Numbered from the stretch's first letter, positions 7,325 through 16,191 are shown. The stretch: 41,080 nucleotides of DNA from Candidatus Acidiferrales bacterium (GCA_030038275.1 JASHPG010000031.1:1-41080); one strand, 5' to 3'. Translations and numbers: made by a program. Notes: generated by a model from the sequence alone, not told the origin.

Positions 7325-10138
7325 TTAATCTCGATCGAGCTGCTTCAGCCGGTCGTGCAGTTTTTTCAGTTCGAGCTGGCGCTCTTCGAGAGTCGCGCGA
7401 AGAGCATCAACTATCTTTTCAGGCGCCTTGCTCGTGAAGTTTTGATCCGCGAGGCGAGCCTGTTTCGATTTGATGTCTTTTTCCAATTCCTCGACTTTTT
7501 TCTTCAGCCGCGCGATTTCCGCTTGTTTATCAATGGCCTCTCCGTAGGCGATGCGGAGATCAAAGGCAGCGGTCGAGCGAACGATGCCGCCGTTTTTCTC
7601 GCTCGCCGCGCCAGGGTGCCCTGAAGTCACCCGCAATTCCGAAAGCGAGGCGAGGCGGAGGACGGCATCCATATTTTCCTCCACGAGCGTGCGGCGCATT
7701 GGACCGGTAACGAACAAATCGGCGGCAACTTTTTTTCTGGGGTCGAGCTTCATTTCCGCGCGTATATTGCGCGCAGCGACCACGATCTCCTGCAAGATGG
7801 CCATCGAATCGTCCGCTGCTGTATCGATCCAGCGCGGCTGCGGCTCGGGGAATTTTTCAAGAGCGATGGACCGGGCGCCCGCGGGCTGAGGCAGCCGGTG
7901 CCACAGCTCTTCCGTCAGGAATGGCATCACCGGATGAAGCAAGCGCAACGCGGCATCGAGGGCAGCGAATATATTGCGCCACGCGGCAAGAGCGACCTGC
8001 CGGTCAGACGACGTAAGTTGCGGCTTCACCCACTCGATATACCAGTCGCAAAAATCGCCCCAGAAGAATTGATAGATCGATTGGCAGGCTTCGTGGAAAC
8101 GAAAGCCATCGAGCGCGGAGCTGGCCTGCTGGCTGACCGCGGCGAGCCGGGAATAAATCCAGCGGTGTGCGAGCGCGCCTTCGCCGGGAACCGGATAGGG
8201 CGCGTTGGCGCGGATTTCGGGAGCGGCCAATTCGTCGAGCGTTAAAATTTCGCGGGCGGCGGGCAAACCCGCCGCAGGGTCGGACGTAAGCCCAGCGGCT
8301 TCCACTTTATCGAGATTGACGAAAAGGAATCGCGCGGCATTCCAAATCTTGTTCGCGAACGCGCGCGCGCCAAGGATGCGGTCTTCGCTCAGAATAATGT
8401 CGGTGCCCGGCGCGGCCATGCTGGCAAGCATGTAACGTAGCGCGTCCGTGCCGTATTGCTGCGTCAGTTGCAGCGGATCGACGCCCGTGCCCTTCGTCTT
8501 CGACATCTTGGCGCCTTCGGCGGTGCGCACCAGCGAATGTAGGTAGAGCCGTCGGAACGGAACGCGATCCTTGGGCGCGGCGCCTTTCGTGAGGTGCAGG
8601 CCCATCATGATCATCCGCGAATCCCAGAGGAACAAAATGTCGTAGCCGCTCACCAGCAGGCTCGTCGGATAGTACGTGCGCAGATCGGGCGTATCGTCCG
8701 GCCAGCCGAGCGTCGAAAAGGGCCACAGCGACGAACTGAACCATGTGTCCAGCACATCCGGGTCCTGCGTGAGCTTTCCTCCGCCGCATTTTGGGCATTT
8801 CACCGGGATAGCCGCTGCCCGAGCGTGACCGTCCACGATTTCGACGCTCGAATTAAGCGCCGGAACCATTTCGCCGCACTCACAATGCCAAATCGGAATG
8901 CGGTGTCCCCACCACAACTGGCGCGAGATGCACCAGTCGTGAATATTGGCGTACCAATTCAGAAGAACCGTTCGCTGATTTTCTGGAACGACTTCGATCA
9001 GCCCGCCGAGGACGGCCTTCGTGGCCGCGTCGGCTAAAGGCTTCATGGTCATGAACCACTGGATCGAAATGCGCGGCTCGGCTTCGGATTTGCAGCGGTC
9101 GCAGACGCCGACGGCGTGGGTGATGTTCTCGATCTTGTCGATCAGGCCGAGAGCTTCGAGGTCGCTGACGATGCGCTTGCGGGCGTCGAAGCGGTCGGAG
9201 CCAGCATATTTTCCGGCGGCCGCATTCATGTGGCCGTCGTCGGTCATGACGTCGATTTCGGGCAGGTTGTGGCGTTTGCCGATCTGGAAGTCGTTGGGAT
9301 CGTGCGCGGGCGTGATTTTCACCGCGCCGGTGCCGAACTCGCGATCAACGTAAGTATCGGCGATGATCGGGATCTCGCGATTCATCAGCGGCAGCACGAC
9401 GCTTTTGCCGATGTAGCGCTGGTAGCGCTCATCGTCGGGATGAACGGCAACCGCGGTGTCGCCGAGCATCGTTTCAGGACGAGTGGTGGCGACAATGAGA
9501 AATTCGCGCGACCCGGAAACCGGATAGCGCAGGTGCCAGAGCTTTCCCGGCTGCTCGATGTGAACGACTTCGAGATCGCTGATGGCCGTTTCGCAGCGTG
9601 GGCACCAATTGACCATGTAGGGACCGCGATAGAGTAGGCCCTCGCGATACAGGCGCAGAAACGCTTCGAGAACCGCGCGATAGAGCTTAGGCTCCAGCGT
9701 GAAATGCTCACGCGTCCAGTCGCAGGACGCGCCGAGTCGGATCATCTGACCCTTGATCTGGCCGCCGCTTTCCCCTTTCCATTGCCAAACGCGCCGCTCG
9801 AATTCCTCACGGCCGAGATCCTGGCGGCGAAGATTCTGCTTGGCGAGTTCGCGCTCGACAACGTATTGCGTGCCTATCCCCGCGTGATCCATTCCCGGTA
9901 GCCAAAGCGTGCGGTTGCCGCGCATCCGGTGCCAGCGGACGAGCATGTCGATCTGCGTGTGCTCGAGAAGATGGCCGACATGAATCGAGCCGGTGACGTT
10001 AGGCGGCGGCAATGCGATCGAAAACGGCGGACCATCGGCCGAATTCTCGGCTCGAAACAGCTTTTCGTCGAACCAAGCCTTGGCCCAGCGCTCTTCGATC
10101 TCCTGCGGCTCGTAGGCTTTGGGAATTTCCCGGGGCAT
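7325..10138 (-). CDS. valS: Valyl-tRNA synthetase
   Basis: ValS charges tRNA-Val with valine and edits threonine. The 937-residue class I enzyme has the HIGH-type motif in PPNVTGSIHVGHLLEHTQID near residue 45 and the KMSKS-type loop as AKMSKTKGTGVDP. The editing (CP1) region includes TTRPETMLGDTAVAVHP. A cysteine-rich knuckle (WHCECGE, then CPKCGGG) in the insertion probably binds zinc. The anticodon-binding domain contains CDWYIEWVKPQL. The final 70 residues form the expected charged coiled-coil arm (AEIARLKKKVEELEKDIKSK), which contacts the tRNA. A good promoter lies upstream at 10180-10209. No T-box leader is visible, as expected for a Gram-negative bacterium. Confidence 0.98.
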   Translation of the reverse strand: MPREIPKAYEPQEIEERWAKAWFDEKLFRAENSADGPPFSIALPPPNVTGSIHVGHLLEHTQIDMLVRWHRMRGNRTLWLPGMDHAGIGTQYVVERELAKQNLRRQDLGREEFERRVWQWKGESGGQIKGQMIRLGASCDWTREHFTLEPKLYRAVLEAFLRLYREGLLYRGPYMVNWCPRCETAISDLEVVHIEQPGKLWHLRYPVSGSREFLIVATTRPETMLGDTAVAVHPDDERYQRYIGKSVVLPLMNREIPIIADTYVDREFGTGAVKITPAHDPNDFQIGKRHNLPEIDVMTDDGHMNAAAGKYAGSDRFDARKRIVSDLEALGLIDKIENITHAVGVCDRCKSEAEPRISIQWFMTMKPLADAATKAVLGGLIEVVPENQRTVLLNWYANIHDWCISRQLWWGHRIPIWHCECGEMVPALNSSVEIVDGHARAAAIPVKCPKCGGGKLTQDPDVLDTWFSSSLWPFSTLGWPDDTPDLRTYYPTSLLVSGYDILFLWDSRMIMMGLHLTKGAAPKDRVPFRRLYLHSLVRTAEGAKMSKTKGTGVDPLQLTQQYGTDALRYMLASMAAPGTDIILSEDRILGARAFANKIWNAARFLFVNLDKVEAAGLTSDPAAGLPAAREILTLDELAAPEIRANAPYPVPGEGALAHRWIYSRLAAVSQQASSALDGFRFHEACQSIYQFFWGDFCDWYIEWVKPQLTSSDRQVALAAWRNIFAALDAALRLLHPVMPFLTEELWHRLPQPAGARSIALEKFPEPQPRWIDTAADDSMAILQEIVVAARNIRAEMKLDPRKKVAADLFVTGPMRRTLVEENMDAVLRLASLSELRVTSGHPGAASEKNGGIVRSTAAFDLRIAYGEAIDKQAEIARLKKKVEELEKDIKSKQARLADQNFTSKAPEKIVDALRATLEERQLELKKLHDRLKQLDRD

Positions 10139-10179
10139 GGTGTCCGATGGAACTAAATTTACGCGGAAGCTAAACGATC

Positions 10180-10209
10180 AATATACGGGCATTGCGCGGC
10201 GGGCGTCAA
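10180..10209 (-). promoter_or_regulatory. Sigma-70-type promoter of valS
   Basis: On the minus strand a -35 TTGACG (10209-10204) and a -10 TATATT (10185-10180) are separated by 18 nt, about 40 nt upstream of the valS ATG. Confidence 0.65.
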
Positions 10210-10283
10210 TTGTCCGCCGGATGTGGCGACCGGATGGGCACGCCGAAAGTTGGTTGACCTGCACCCCGTCCGCGCCGCCGTAC

Positions 10284-10328
10284 TTGACGCGAACGGGATT
10301 TTGAGCATAGAGTTAGACAATCGTCTAA
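10284..10328 (+). promoter_or_regulatory. Promoter with palindromic operator upstream of sdpR-like gene
   Basis: A -35 TTGACG (10284-10289) and a plausible -10 TAGAGT (10308-10313, 18 nt spacing) run straight into a perfect inverted repeat, TTAGAC-AATC-GTCTAA (10313-10328), at the expected transcription start. A dyad of this size is typical of ArsR-family operators. A repressor bound here would block RNA polymerase, so the downstream regulator probably represses itself. Confidence 0.65.
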
Positions 10329-10346
10329 TTAAATGAGCGTCGAACA

Positions 10347-10646
10347 ATGGTCGTGAGTGGCAATCAGGCATTCAAGGCTCTGGCGGACCCTACGCGCCGG
10401 GAGATTCTGCGGCTATTGCGCCAAGGCGAGATGAAGGCGGGCGATCTAGCCGCTCATTTTGACATGACCAAACCATCGATGTCGCACCATTTCGCGGTGT
10501 TGAGGGAGGCGGACCTGATCGTGAGCAGGCGCGACGGACAGCAGATTTGGTACGCGCTGAATACCACCGTGGCGCAGGATTTGATCGCGTGGCTGATGGA
10601 TGTGCTGGGCGACGCGAAGCAAAGGAGGGGAGGAAAAAACAAATGA
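10347..10646 (+). CDS. sdpR: ArsR-family autorepressor, SdpR-like
   Basis: This 99-residue winged-helix regulator shows the ArsR/SdpR core: NQAFKALADPTRREILRLL, then the HTH AGDLAAHFDMTKPSMSHHFA, and the wing with LREADLIVSRRDGQQIWYAL. There are no Cys pairs of the metal-sensing type, so it is not an obvious metal sensor. In Bacillus, SdpR represses its own operon with sdpI and is sequestered at the membrane by SdpI bound to the SdpC toxin. Here the same two-gene order is seen, with a 4-nt ATGA overlap to the SdpI-like gene. A palindromic operator lies just upstream. No SdpC toxin gene is visible nearby, so the signal may differ. The symbol is used by analogy. Confidence 0.85.
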   Translation: MVVSGNQAFKALADPTRREILRLLRQGEMKAGDLAAHFDMTKPSMSHHFAVLREADLIVSRRDGQQIWYALNTTVAQDLIAWLMDVLGDAKQRRGGKNK

Positions 10647-11290
10647 CGCGCATACGTTATGGGAGCGCTATCGGGTTGGTGAGTGTGGCAGCCATAGCGA
10701 CGGCAATCGCGTATTCGCATGTTCCGAATGTCGTGCCGGTGCATTGGAACTTCCATGGCCGAATCGACCGTTACGGACCGAAGTGGATGCTGTTTCTGCT
10801 GGGACCAGGGGTGATGGCGGGAACGACCGCATTGTTTGCGATGTTGCCATGGCTTTCGCCGAAGCAGTTTGAACTCAACACGTTTCGAGCGACGTGCGCG
10901 CGCATCATGCTGGCCGTCGTGGTGGTATTTGGGTACCTCTACGGAGTGCTTCTTTGGACGGCGTTGGGCCACTCGGCAGATATGTCCCGCGTGGTTCTCG
11001 GGGGCGTCTGCGTGTTATTTGCCGTACTCGGAAATGTAATGGGCAAGGTGCGGCGCAACTTCTATATCGGCGTGCGAACGCCTTGGACGCTTGCGAGCGA
11101 ACGAGTGTGGAACGGAACGCATAGATTCGCCGCAAAAACATTCGTTATCGCCGGCCTTGTAGGGTTGTGCTTGACACTTGCCGGATTGGCTGGCTGGCCG
11201 GTATTCGCTTTGCTCGGCGCTGGAGCTGTCGCTCCGGCGGGCTATTCGCTGCTCTTCTACAAAAAACTCGAACGACACGGAGACTTGTGA
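10643..11290 (+). CDS. sdpI: SdpI-family membrane protein (DUF1648)
   Basis: The 215-residue product starts at the ATG overlapping the sdpR-like stop codon (ATGA), after a purine-rich AGGAGGGGAGG. The N-terminal half is DUF1648-like, with the hallmark VPVHWNFHGRIDRYGPKW. The C-terminal half is the SdpI domain, including NFYIGVRTPWTLASERVWN. About six hydrophobic segments are present. In Bacillus subtilis SdpI gives immunity to the SdpC toxin and doubles as a signalling partner of SdpR. In other bacteria such pairs occur without a toxin and their role is unclear. The linked regulator and operator suggest a self-controlled membrane-stress module. Confidence 0.87.
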   Translation: MTRIRYGSAIGLVSVAAIATAIAYSHVPNVVPVHWNFHGRIDRYGPKWMLFLLGPGVMAGTTALFAMLPWLSPKQFELNTFRATCARIMLAVVVVFGYLYGVLLWTALGHSADMSRVVLGGVCVLFAVLGNVMGKVRRNFYIGVRTPWTLASERVWNGTHRFAAKTFVIAGLVGLCLTLAGLAGWPVFALLGAGAVAPAGYSLLFYKKLERHGDL

Positions 11291-11321
11291 GGCCGCTCGT
11301 ATAGGTCAGGAGGATTACAAC

Positions 11322-12692
11322 ATGAGAGGCGCAATATTCGTCGCAGTATTGTTACTGGCGGGTGCTGGAGTTGCACACGCCCAGGACCTCACTGGCAATT
11401 GGACAGGCATTTTGCAAGCCGGGACTGTGGAGCTTCATCTGGTGTTGCACGTGACGAAGACTTCTGCCGGGAGTCTAACAGCTACGCTGGATAGTATCGA
11501 CCAGGGAGCAATAGGTATACCGATAACTTCTGTGACCGTGGACGGCTCCGTGCTGAAACTGGATGTCGCTGCCGTGCGAGGAACCTATGAAGGCACGGTG
11601 AACAAGAACGCCACCGAGATTGACGGCACTTGGTCGCAAAACGGCGCCAGCTTGCCGCTGGTGCTGAAGCGCGCGAAGAATTCCTCTGAGCTGGTGCCCC
11701 CATACAGACCCCAGACGCCGAAAAAGCCCTATCCGTATCGCGAGGAAGATGTTTCGTACGAAAACCTGGAGAAGAATGCGGATCTCGCCGCGACCTTGAC
11801 GATCCCCCAAGGCAAAGATCCCTTTCCCGCCGTGCTGCTGATTCCTGGATCGGGACCTCACGACCGCGATGAAACGATCTTCGGACACAAGCCTTTCCTC
11901 GTATTGGCCGATTACCTCACGCGCAGGGGCATCGCGGTGCTGCGCTACGACGACCGCGGTGTGGGCAAATCGACCGGAGATATAGCGAATGCCACGACCG
12001 CCACTCTTTCCACCGATGCCGAGGCGGGATTCGAGTATCTCGAAAGACAACCCGAAGTAGAACACAGCAAGGTTGGACTGATCGGCCATAGCGAGGGCGG
12101 GATAATTGCCGCCATGATCGCAGCGCGTAATCCGAACGTGGCATTTATTGTCATGATGGCGGGCCCAGGTGTACGCGGAGGCGACATCCTTGTCGAACAG
12201 GTGTCGGCGATAAGCAAGGCGACGGGCAAAAGCCCGGAAGAGGCCGAGAAGGCCGCTGCCGAGGAACGAAGCATTCTTAACTTGTTGGAAAGCGAGAAAG
12301 ACACCGCAGTGCTGGATCAGAAACTGCGGCAGAGGCTGGCGGGAATCGTCCCGCCGGAACAAATGGACATGACGATTTCCACGCTGACGTCGCCATGGTA
12401 CCGATTTTTTATTTCCTACGATCCGGCGACCGCGCTGCGTCATGTGGAGTGCCCCGTTCTCGCTCTAATTGGCGGGTTAGATATGCAGGTGCCCGCGGCC
12501 CAAAATCTACCGGCGATTCGCGCAGCCTTGGAGCAGGCCGGGAACGCTCACGTTGATGCGGAGGAGTTGCCGGGGCTCAACCATTTATTTCAAACGGCCA
12601 AAACAGGTAGCATCAGCGAATATGCGACGATTTCCGAAACCATTTCACCCGTTGCGCTGGAAAAGATAGCGGACTGGATTTTGAAGCAGTGA
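11322..12692 (+). CDS. Exported alpha/beta hydrolase with N-terminal lipocalin-like domain
   Basis: The 456-residue product starts at the ATG at 11322, after the strong ribosome site CAGGAGG. It begins with a signal peptide ending near AHAQ, so it is probably periplasmic. Residues of about 20-125 form a beta-rich domain (LTGNWTGILQAGTVELHLVL) often found before this hydrolase type. The catalytic domain has LLIPGSGPHDRDE (oxyanion region), then VLRYDDRGVGKS. The nucleophile Ser is in GHSEGG. The acid Asp is probably in GGLDMQVP and the His in GLNHLFQ, so the triad appears complete. Esterase or peptidase activity on small substrates is likely, but the substrate is unknown. It lies 31 bp after the sdpI-like gene and may share its transcript. 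Confidence 0.88.
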   Translation: MRGAIFVAVLLLAGAGVAHAQDLTGNWTGILQAGTVELHLVLHVTKTSAGSLTATLDSIDQGAIGIPITSVTVDGSVLKLDVAAVRGTYEGTVNKNATEIDGTWSQNGASLPLVLKRAKNSSELVPPYRPQTPKKPYPYREEDVSYENLEKNADLAATLTIPQGKDPFPAVLLIPGSGPHDRDETIFGHKPFLVLADYLTRRGIAVLRYDDRGVGKSTGDIANATTATLSTDAEAGFEYLERQPEVEHSKVGLIGHSEGGIIAAMIAARNPNVAFIVMMAGPGVRGGDILVEQVSAISKATGKSPEEAEKAAAEERSILNLLESEKDTAVLDQKLRQRLAGIVPPEQMDMTISTLTSPWYRFFISYDPATALRHVECPVLALIGGLDMQVPAAQNLPAIRAALEQAGNAHVDAEELPGLNHLFQTAKTGSISEYATISETISPVALEKIADWILKQ

Positions 12693-12836
12693 GCAGCAAG
12701 TCGAAGATGGCGGAGCGTAGTCATTACCCCAGCGTATATCTTCCACGGTGTGCCATCCGCACCGCGCTGCCACCATTCAATTAGATAGGGAGCACTACGA
12801 AAATCGGCGGTGCTAATCAATCGGCGAGTAAAGCGC

Positions 12837-12861
12837 GGGCCGGTAGCAGGGCTACCGGCCC
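12837..12861. terminator. Strong hairpin between convergent genes
   Basis: An 11-bp perfect stem, GGGCCGGTAGC with GCTACCGGCCC, and a 3-nt loop lie between the stop of the hydrolase gene (plus) and the stop of the selenoprotein-like gene (minus). The hairpin lacks a good T-run on either strand. It could be a bidirectional transcription barrier or a dispersed palindromic repeat. Confidence 0.5.
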
Positions 12862-12871
12862 GATAGAGAGT

Positions 12872-14611
12872 TTACGCCCACTTATCGATGGGCACGCTCA
12901 TGCGATAGCTCATGTTGGCTATCTGATGGTAGGGGTTGGTTTCGCCGCCGACGACCGCGAAGTTGAACGATTCGGGTCGGCCCCACTTCGGCACCACGGC
13001 ATCGTCGGCCATACTTGCGGCGTCTCTAGGTGGGCGGCTGAAGAGGCACGACTTCAGGTGCCCCACCGTGTCGGTTGCGTTCTTCTGCAGCCAGGCGGCC
13101 AAGTCTTCCTTCTTTTTGTAACCCCGGTCCACCAGGCCCAGCGCCACCAGAGGATCCATCACGATGAACGCCCCAAAGATGGTGGCAAACGGCACACAAT
13201 TGCAGGCCATCGCCTCTTCGTAGTGCGGAACGGGCTTGATGCCTAGCCCCCATCCGCCCTGCGCTTGCTGAATGCCGAATCCGAAGAACAAGCTGATCAC
13301 GTTCTCTTCCTTCTTGAAGCCTTTTTGAACGTGAAGCGGCTCGTACGGACTCGCCTCTTCATTTTCGGGGATGATCAGGTTGCTGTAGTTGATCACGTTG
13401 CCCTGCGAGCCTTCGTACGTCTGGCCCGGCAGGCCGCCGTTACACAGGTTTTTCGAGAGCAGGCCCCACGCGCGGCCGATATTCGAGTTCGGCTGTGAGA
13501 ACGGACCCATGGCGCCGATTCCGAAGTTCATGTTGAGCTTGTTGCGAATTGGCCCATTGATTACTGCGGCATACACCAGCGAGTTCGTCGAGCTGAACAG
13601 CGCTGATTGTCCGCTGCCCGCCAGCGCCAGGATCGTCGGGAAATAATCCGGCGATGCGCCCGACATCACCGCGTTGATCGCCACTTGCCGGACGTTGAAC
13701 GACCACGCCGGGAACGCGCCCTGCGCGGGAGTTAGCTTCCCAACCGCCTCATCGGGCGAATGGCTGGTGCCCTTGAGCATCGCATCGACTTTTTCTTCGG
13801 TTGGGATAACGATCGGCATAAAGTCCGTCATGCCGTTGTCCATGTAATACTTCTGCAGACCGTCCGCGGTATCCACGAACGTCGCGGGCCCGATGGACGG
13901 CGTATACGATCCGGACTTTGATTCTTCGGGCGTGAGCGGCTTGGTAAGCGCGCTGACCACTTCCGGCATCAGCGGCTTATGTGTCACCGGATCGTCGCCA
14001 ACGAGATAGTCCCACATTTGCTCGGGCGTCTTGCCCCATACCGGATGTGGCGTGAACACAATGCGCAATCCGGGCATGCCGCGGCTCGCGGCGTTGCTCT
14101 CGGCCAGGTCGTGGAAAGCGATGGTGACCATGGGCGCCGTGGGAATCCCCATTTTTTCGTACTCTACGCAGTGACCGACGGTCGCTGGGGTGCACGTGCT
14201 TCAATGTCCAATGGCCATGATCACGGCGTTGCCGTTGGCCTTCACCTCCGCGTTGAGCTTGGGGTCATCCGCCGCGAATCCGCCGGCCTTCAGACGATAA
14301 ATCGTCTTCACGCTGGGCATGTTCTTGGCGAACCAAATCTTCACCTCGTTAAGAAACACGTCCGCGCCTGGAAATCCATCGGAGATCAAATAGACCGTCT
14401 TGCCATCGAGCGTCGAAAGCCGCGGTGCCATCGGAAGCAATTGGACAGCGGGCGGAGTGCCCCGGGGATTGAGCCCGGTGATCTTATCGCCGCCAGCGGA
14501 TGAATGCCTGGCGTGCGATTGCCTGGTTTTCTTCTCGGCCGCGTCTAGTCGGGAGCCCGCCAGAAGGGCTGGAGCGGCACCCAGCAGAGATAACATGCTG
14601 CGCCTTTTCAT
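12872..14611 (-). CDS. Putative UGSC/GrdB-like selenoprotein with in-frame UGA (Sec137)
   Basis: One reading frame runs from the ATG at 14611 (after AGGAGA) to the TAA at 12872. It is interrupted only by a TGA at 14203-14201. Decoding that TGA as selenocysteine gives 579 residues. The N-terminus is twin-arginine-like (MKRRSMLSLLGAAPALLAGS), suggesting Tat export. Around the TGA the sequence reads MAIGH-U-STC-TPATVGHCVEYEKMGIPTAP. This matches the U-x-x-C site and following E-x-x-GIPT of the UGSC family and of glycine reductase component GrdB. The C-terminal 400 residues contain INGPIRNKL, GPFSQPNSNIGRAWGLL and ENEEASPYEPLHVQKGF, a conserved domain I recognise from UGSC proteins but whose function is unknown. 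A SECIS-like hairpin follows the TGA. The alternative is a nonsense-mutated pseudogene. A thiol/selenol redox role is inferred. Confidence 0.82.
14169..14203 (-). promoter_or_regulatory. Candidate bacterial SECIS element with UGA codon
   Basis: The UGA occupies 14203-14201. Downstream, CAGCGACC (14187-14180) pairs with GGUCACUG (14176-14169) in a stem of seven pairs with one C-A mismatch. The 3-nt loop GUC lies at 14179-14177. The loop begins after 21 nt, and its first base is G. The bacterial SECIS rule, as I recall it, requires a loop about 16-37 nt from the UGA with a G in the first two loop bases; both are met. SelB would bind this hairpin to deliver Sec-tRNA. Confidence 0.7.
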
Positions 14612-15138
14612 GATGGCTCTCCTTTGCCTGCTGCGAAATTCGGTTCGAAAACTCGATATGAAACTGCCTTAAAATTGCGTGATTTAGCGGCCCCAAACTA
14701 CTATGCCGCGGATGGTATCGACCGCCAGCGGCATTGTCAATGCGAGGCGGCTTATCAGCGTGGCCGCGCAACACCTTCTCTCGATCTTGCGCTGGCCTGC
14801 GTTTTCTCAATGCGGAGGCGCCTGGCGGGTGACCCAGGAAAATCCATGTCTCGCAATCCGATCCGGTATCCAGCCGAAATCAACCGCTCGATGGTCCGGA
14901 TGAACATCCGTCCGGCCAGAAATCCACCCCGCGAGTACGAGCGCAAGGCCGGATGCCTCGGCGCCCCGAAGTTGCCGGGCGTCCGGAACTCCCACTCTTT
15001 GTAGCAGACGTGCCGCTGTGAAAAATCGTTACATCTATTTTCCGAGGGACGGTACCATAGGACGGCGTGGAAAGCGACTCAACATACCTGCAATAATCAG
15101 GGCGCGCCGCAACGCATTGCCGCTAGCGCGCGTCCGAA
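14612..15138. other. Divergent intergenic region, no gene recognised
   Basis: These 527 bp separate the leftward selenoprotein-like gene from the rightward dioxygenase cluster and must hold both promoters. Frames open here give no recognisable protein. A weak plus-strand promoter candidate (TTACAT, 18 nt, TACCAT) lies near 15029-15058. No tRNA (including tRNA-Sec), repeat or terminator was recognised. Confidence 0.5.
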
Positions 15139-16134
15139 ATGCCAGAGGAGATTATGCAATCTGAACCGAACATGGACGTGGCTCACCTGGGCCACGTGGA
15201 AGTGCTGACGCCGAAGCTCGATGAAAGCGTCCGATTTTTCGTGGAATTGGGAGGCATGACGGAATGCGGCCGCAAAGGCGATTCCGTCTATCTGCGCTGT
15301 TACGACGATTACGAGCGCTGCTCGCTGAAGCTGACCGCATCGAAGCTGCCGGGAGTCGGCCATGTGGCGTATCGCACGCGCAGCCCGCAGGCGCTCGAAC
15401 GGCGCATCGCCGCGCTGAAAGGCTCCGGACTCGAAATCGGCTGGAACGATGGCGACCTGGGCCACGGCCCGGCGTACGTCTGCACCGACCCCGACGGTCA
15501 CAAAATCGAGCTGTATTACGAAACCGAATGGTATCAAGCGCCGCCCGAATTGCGCCCTGCGATAAAAAACCAGCCCGAGAAATTTCCCGGACGCGGCATG
15601 AACCTCCGCAGGCTGGATCACTGGAACGCGCTGGCCGCCGACATCAAAGCCAACCGCGAATTCTACGAAAACTATCTCGGCTTCCGCCTCACCGAACAGA
15701 TCGTGCTCGACAATGGCATCGAGGCGGGCATGTGGATGACCTGCACCAATAAAAGCTACGATCTGGCCTATTCGCGCGACAACACGGGAAGCCATGGCCG
15801 CCTTCATCACGTCACATTCGCCGCGAACAGCCGCGAAGAGGTTCTGCTGGCCGCCGATATCGCGCTGGAAAATGGCATTCGCATCGAGACGGGGCCGCAC
15901 AAGCACGCCATTCAGCAGACGTTCTTTTTGTACTTGTTTGAGCCGGGCGGCAACCGCATTGAAATCGCCAATGCCGTTGCGCGCTTGATCCTAGCTCCTG
16001 ATTGGAAGCCGATTCGCTGGAGCGAAGCCGAGCGCAAAAAGGGCCAGGCGTGGGGACTCAAAACCATCGAGTCGTTCCACACCTATGGCACGCCGCCGGT
16101 GGAAGTCCCGAGCGAAGTGGGCAGCAAGGCTTAA
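15139..16134 (+). CDS. Type I extradiol (catechol 2,3-dioxygenase-like) ring-cleavage enzyme
   Basis: The 331-residue product consists of two vicinal-oxygen-chelate modules, as in catechol 2,3-dioxygenases. The N-terminal module starts HLGHVEVLTPKLDESVRFFV and the C-terminal one LRRLDHWNALAADIKANREF. Candidate Fe(II) ligands fall in the second module: H161 (RRLDHW), H223 or H224 (RLHHVTF) and E275 (GGNRIEIAN), the usual 2-His-1-Glu triad. The enzyme should cleave a catechol-like ring next to its hydroxyls to a semialdehyde. An ATG at 15154, closer to a GAGGAG site, is an alternative start. It heads a rightward cluster with an RraA/CHA-aldolase-like gene, an NTF2-like gene and a dehydrogenase, which supports a meta-cleavage role. 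The exact substrate is unknown. Confidence 0.87.
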   Translation: MPEEIMQSEPNMDVAHLGHVEVLTPKLDESVRFFVELGGMTECGRKGDSVYLRCYDDYERCSLKLTASKLPGVGHVAYRTRSPQALERRIAALKGSGLEIGWNDGDLGHGPAYVCTDPDGHKIELYYETEWYQAPPELRPAIKNQPEKFPGRGMNLRRLDHWNALAADIKANREFYENYLGFRLTEQIVLDNGIEAGMWMTCTNKSYDLAYSRDNTGSHGRLHHVTFAANSREEVLLAADIALENGIRIETGPHKHAIQQTFFLYLFEPGGNRIEIANAVARLILAPDWKPIRWSEAERKKGQAWGLKTIESFHTYGTPPVEVPSEVGSKA

Positions 16135-16171
16135 GGCAGAAAGCTAGTGGAAGTAAGATCCGTGGACGTGG

Positions 16172-16191
16172 GGGCACAGCATGCTGTGCCC
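16172..16191. repeat. Dispersed palindrome, copy 1
   Basis: The 20-nt perfect palindrome GGGCACAGCATGCTGTGCCC lies in the 116-bp gap between the dioxygenase and RraA-like genes. Near-identical copies occur at 29182-29203 and 30121-30141. All three are intergenic, like REP-type repeats. It may act as an mRNA hairpin inside this operon. Confidence 0.8.

Noticed and set aside
14201-14203. Reading the TGA as an ordinary stop with two separate genes (14611-14201 and 14152-12872).
   Set aside because: Both parts are in the same frame, only 16 codons apart with no start or ribosome site at the second, and the TGA sits exactly at the family's Sec position with a SECIS-like hairpin after it. A nonsense mutation remains possible.
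15097-15906. Minus-strand open frame across the extradiol dioxygenase.
   Set aside because: The plus-strand protein carries the full VOC fold and metal ligands; the minus frame is a GC-driven shadow.
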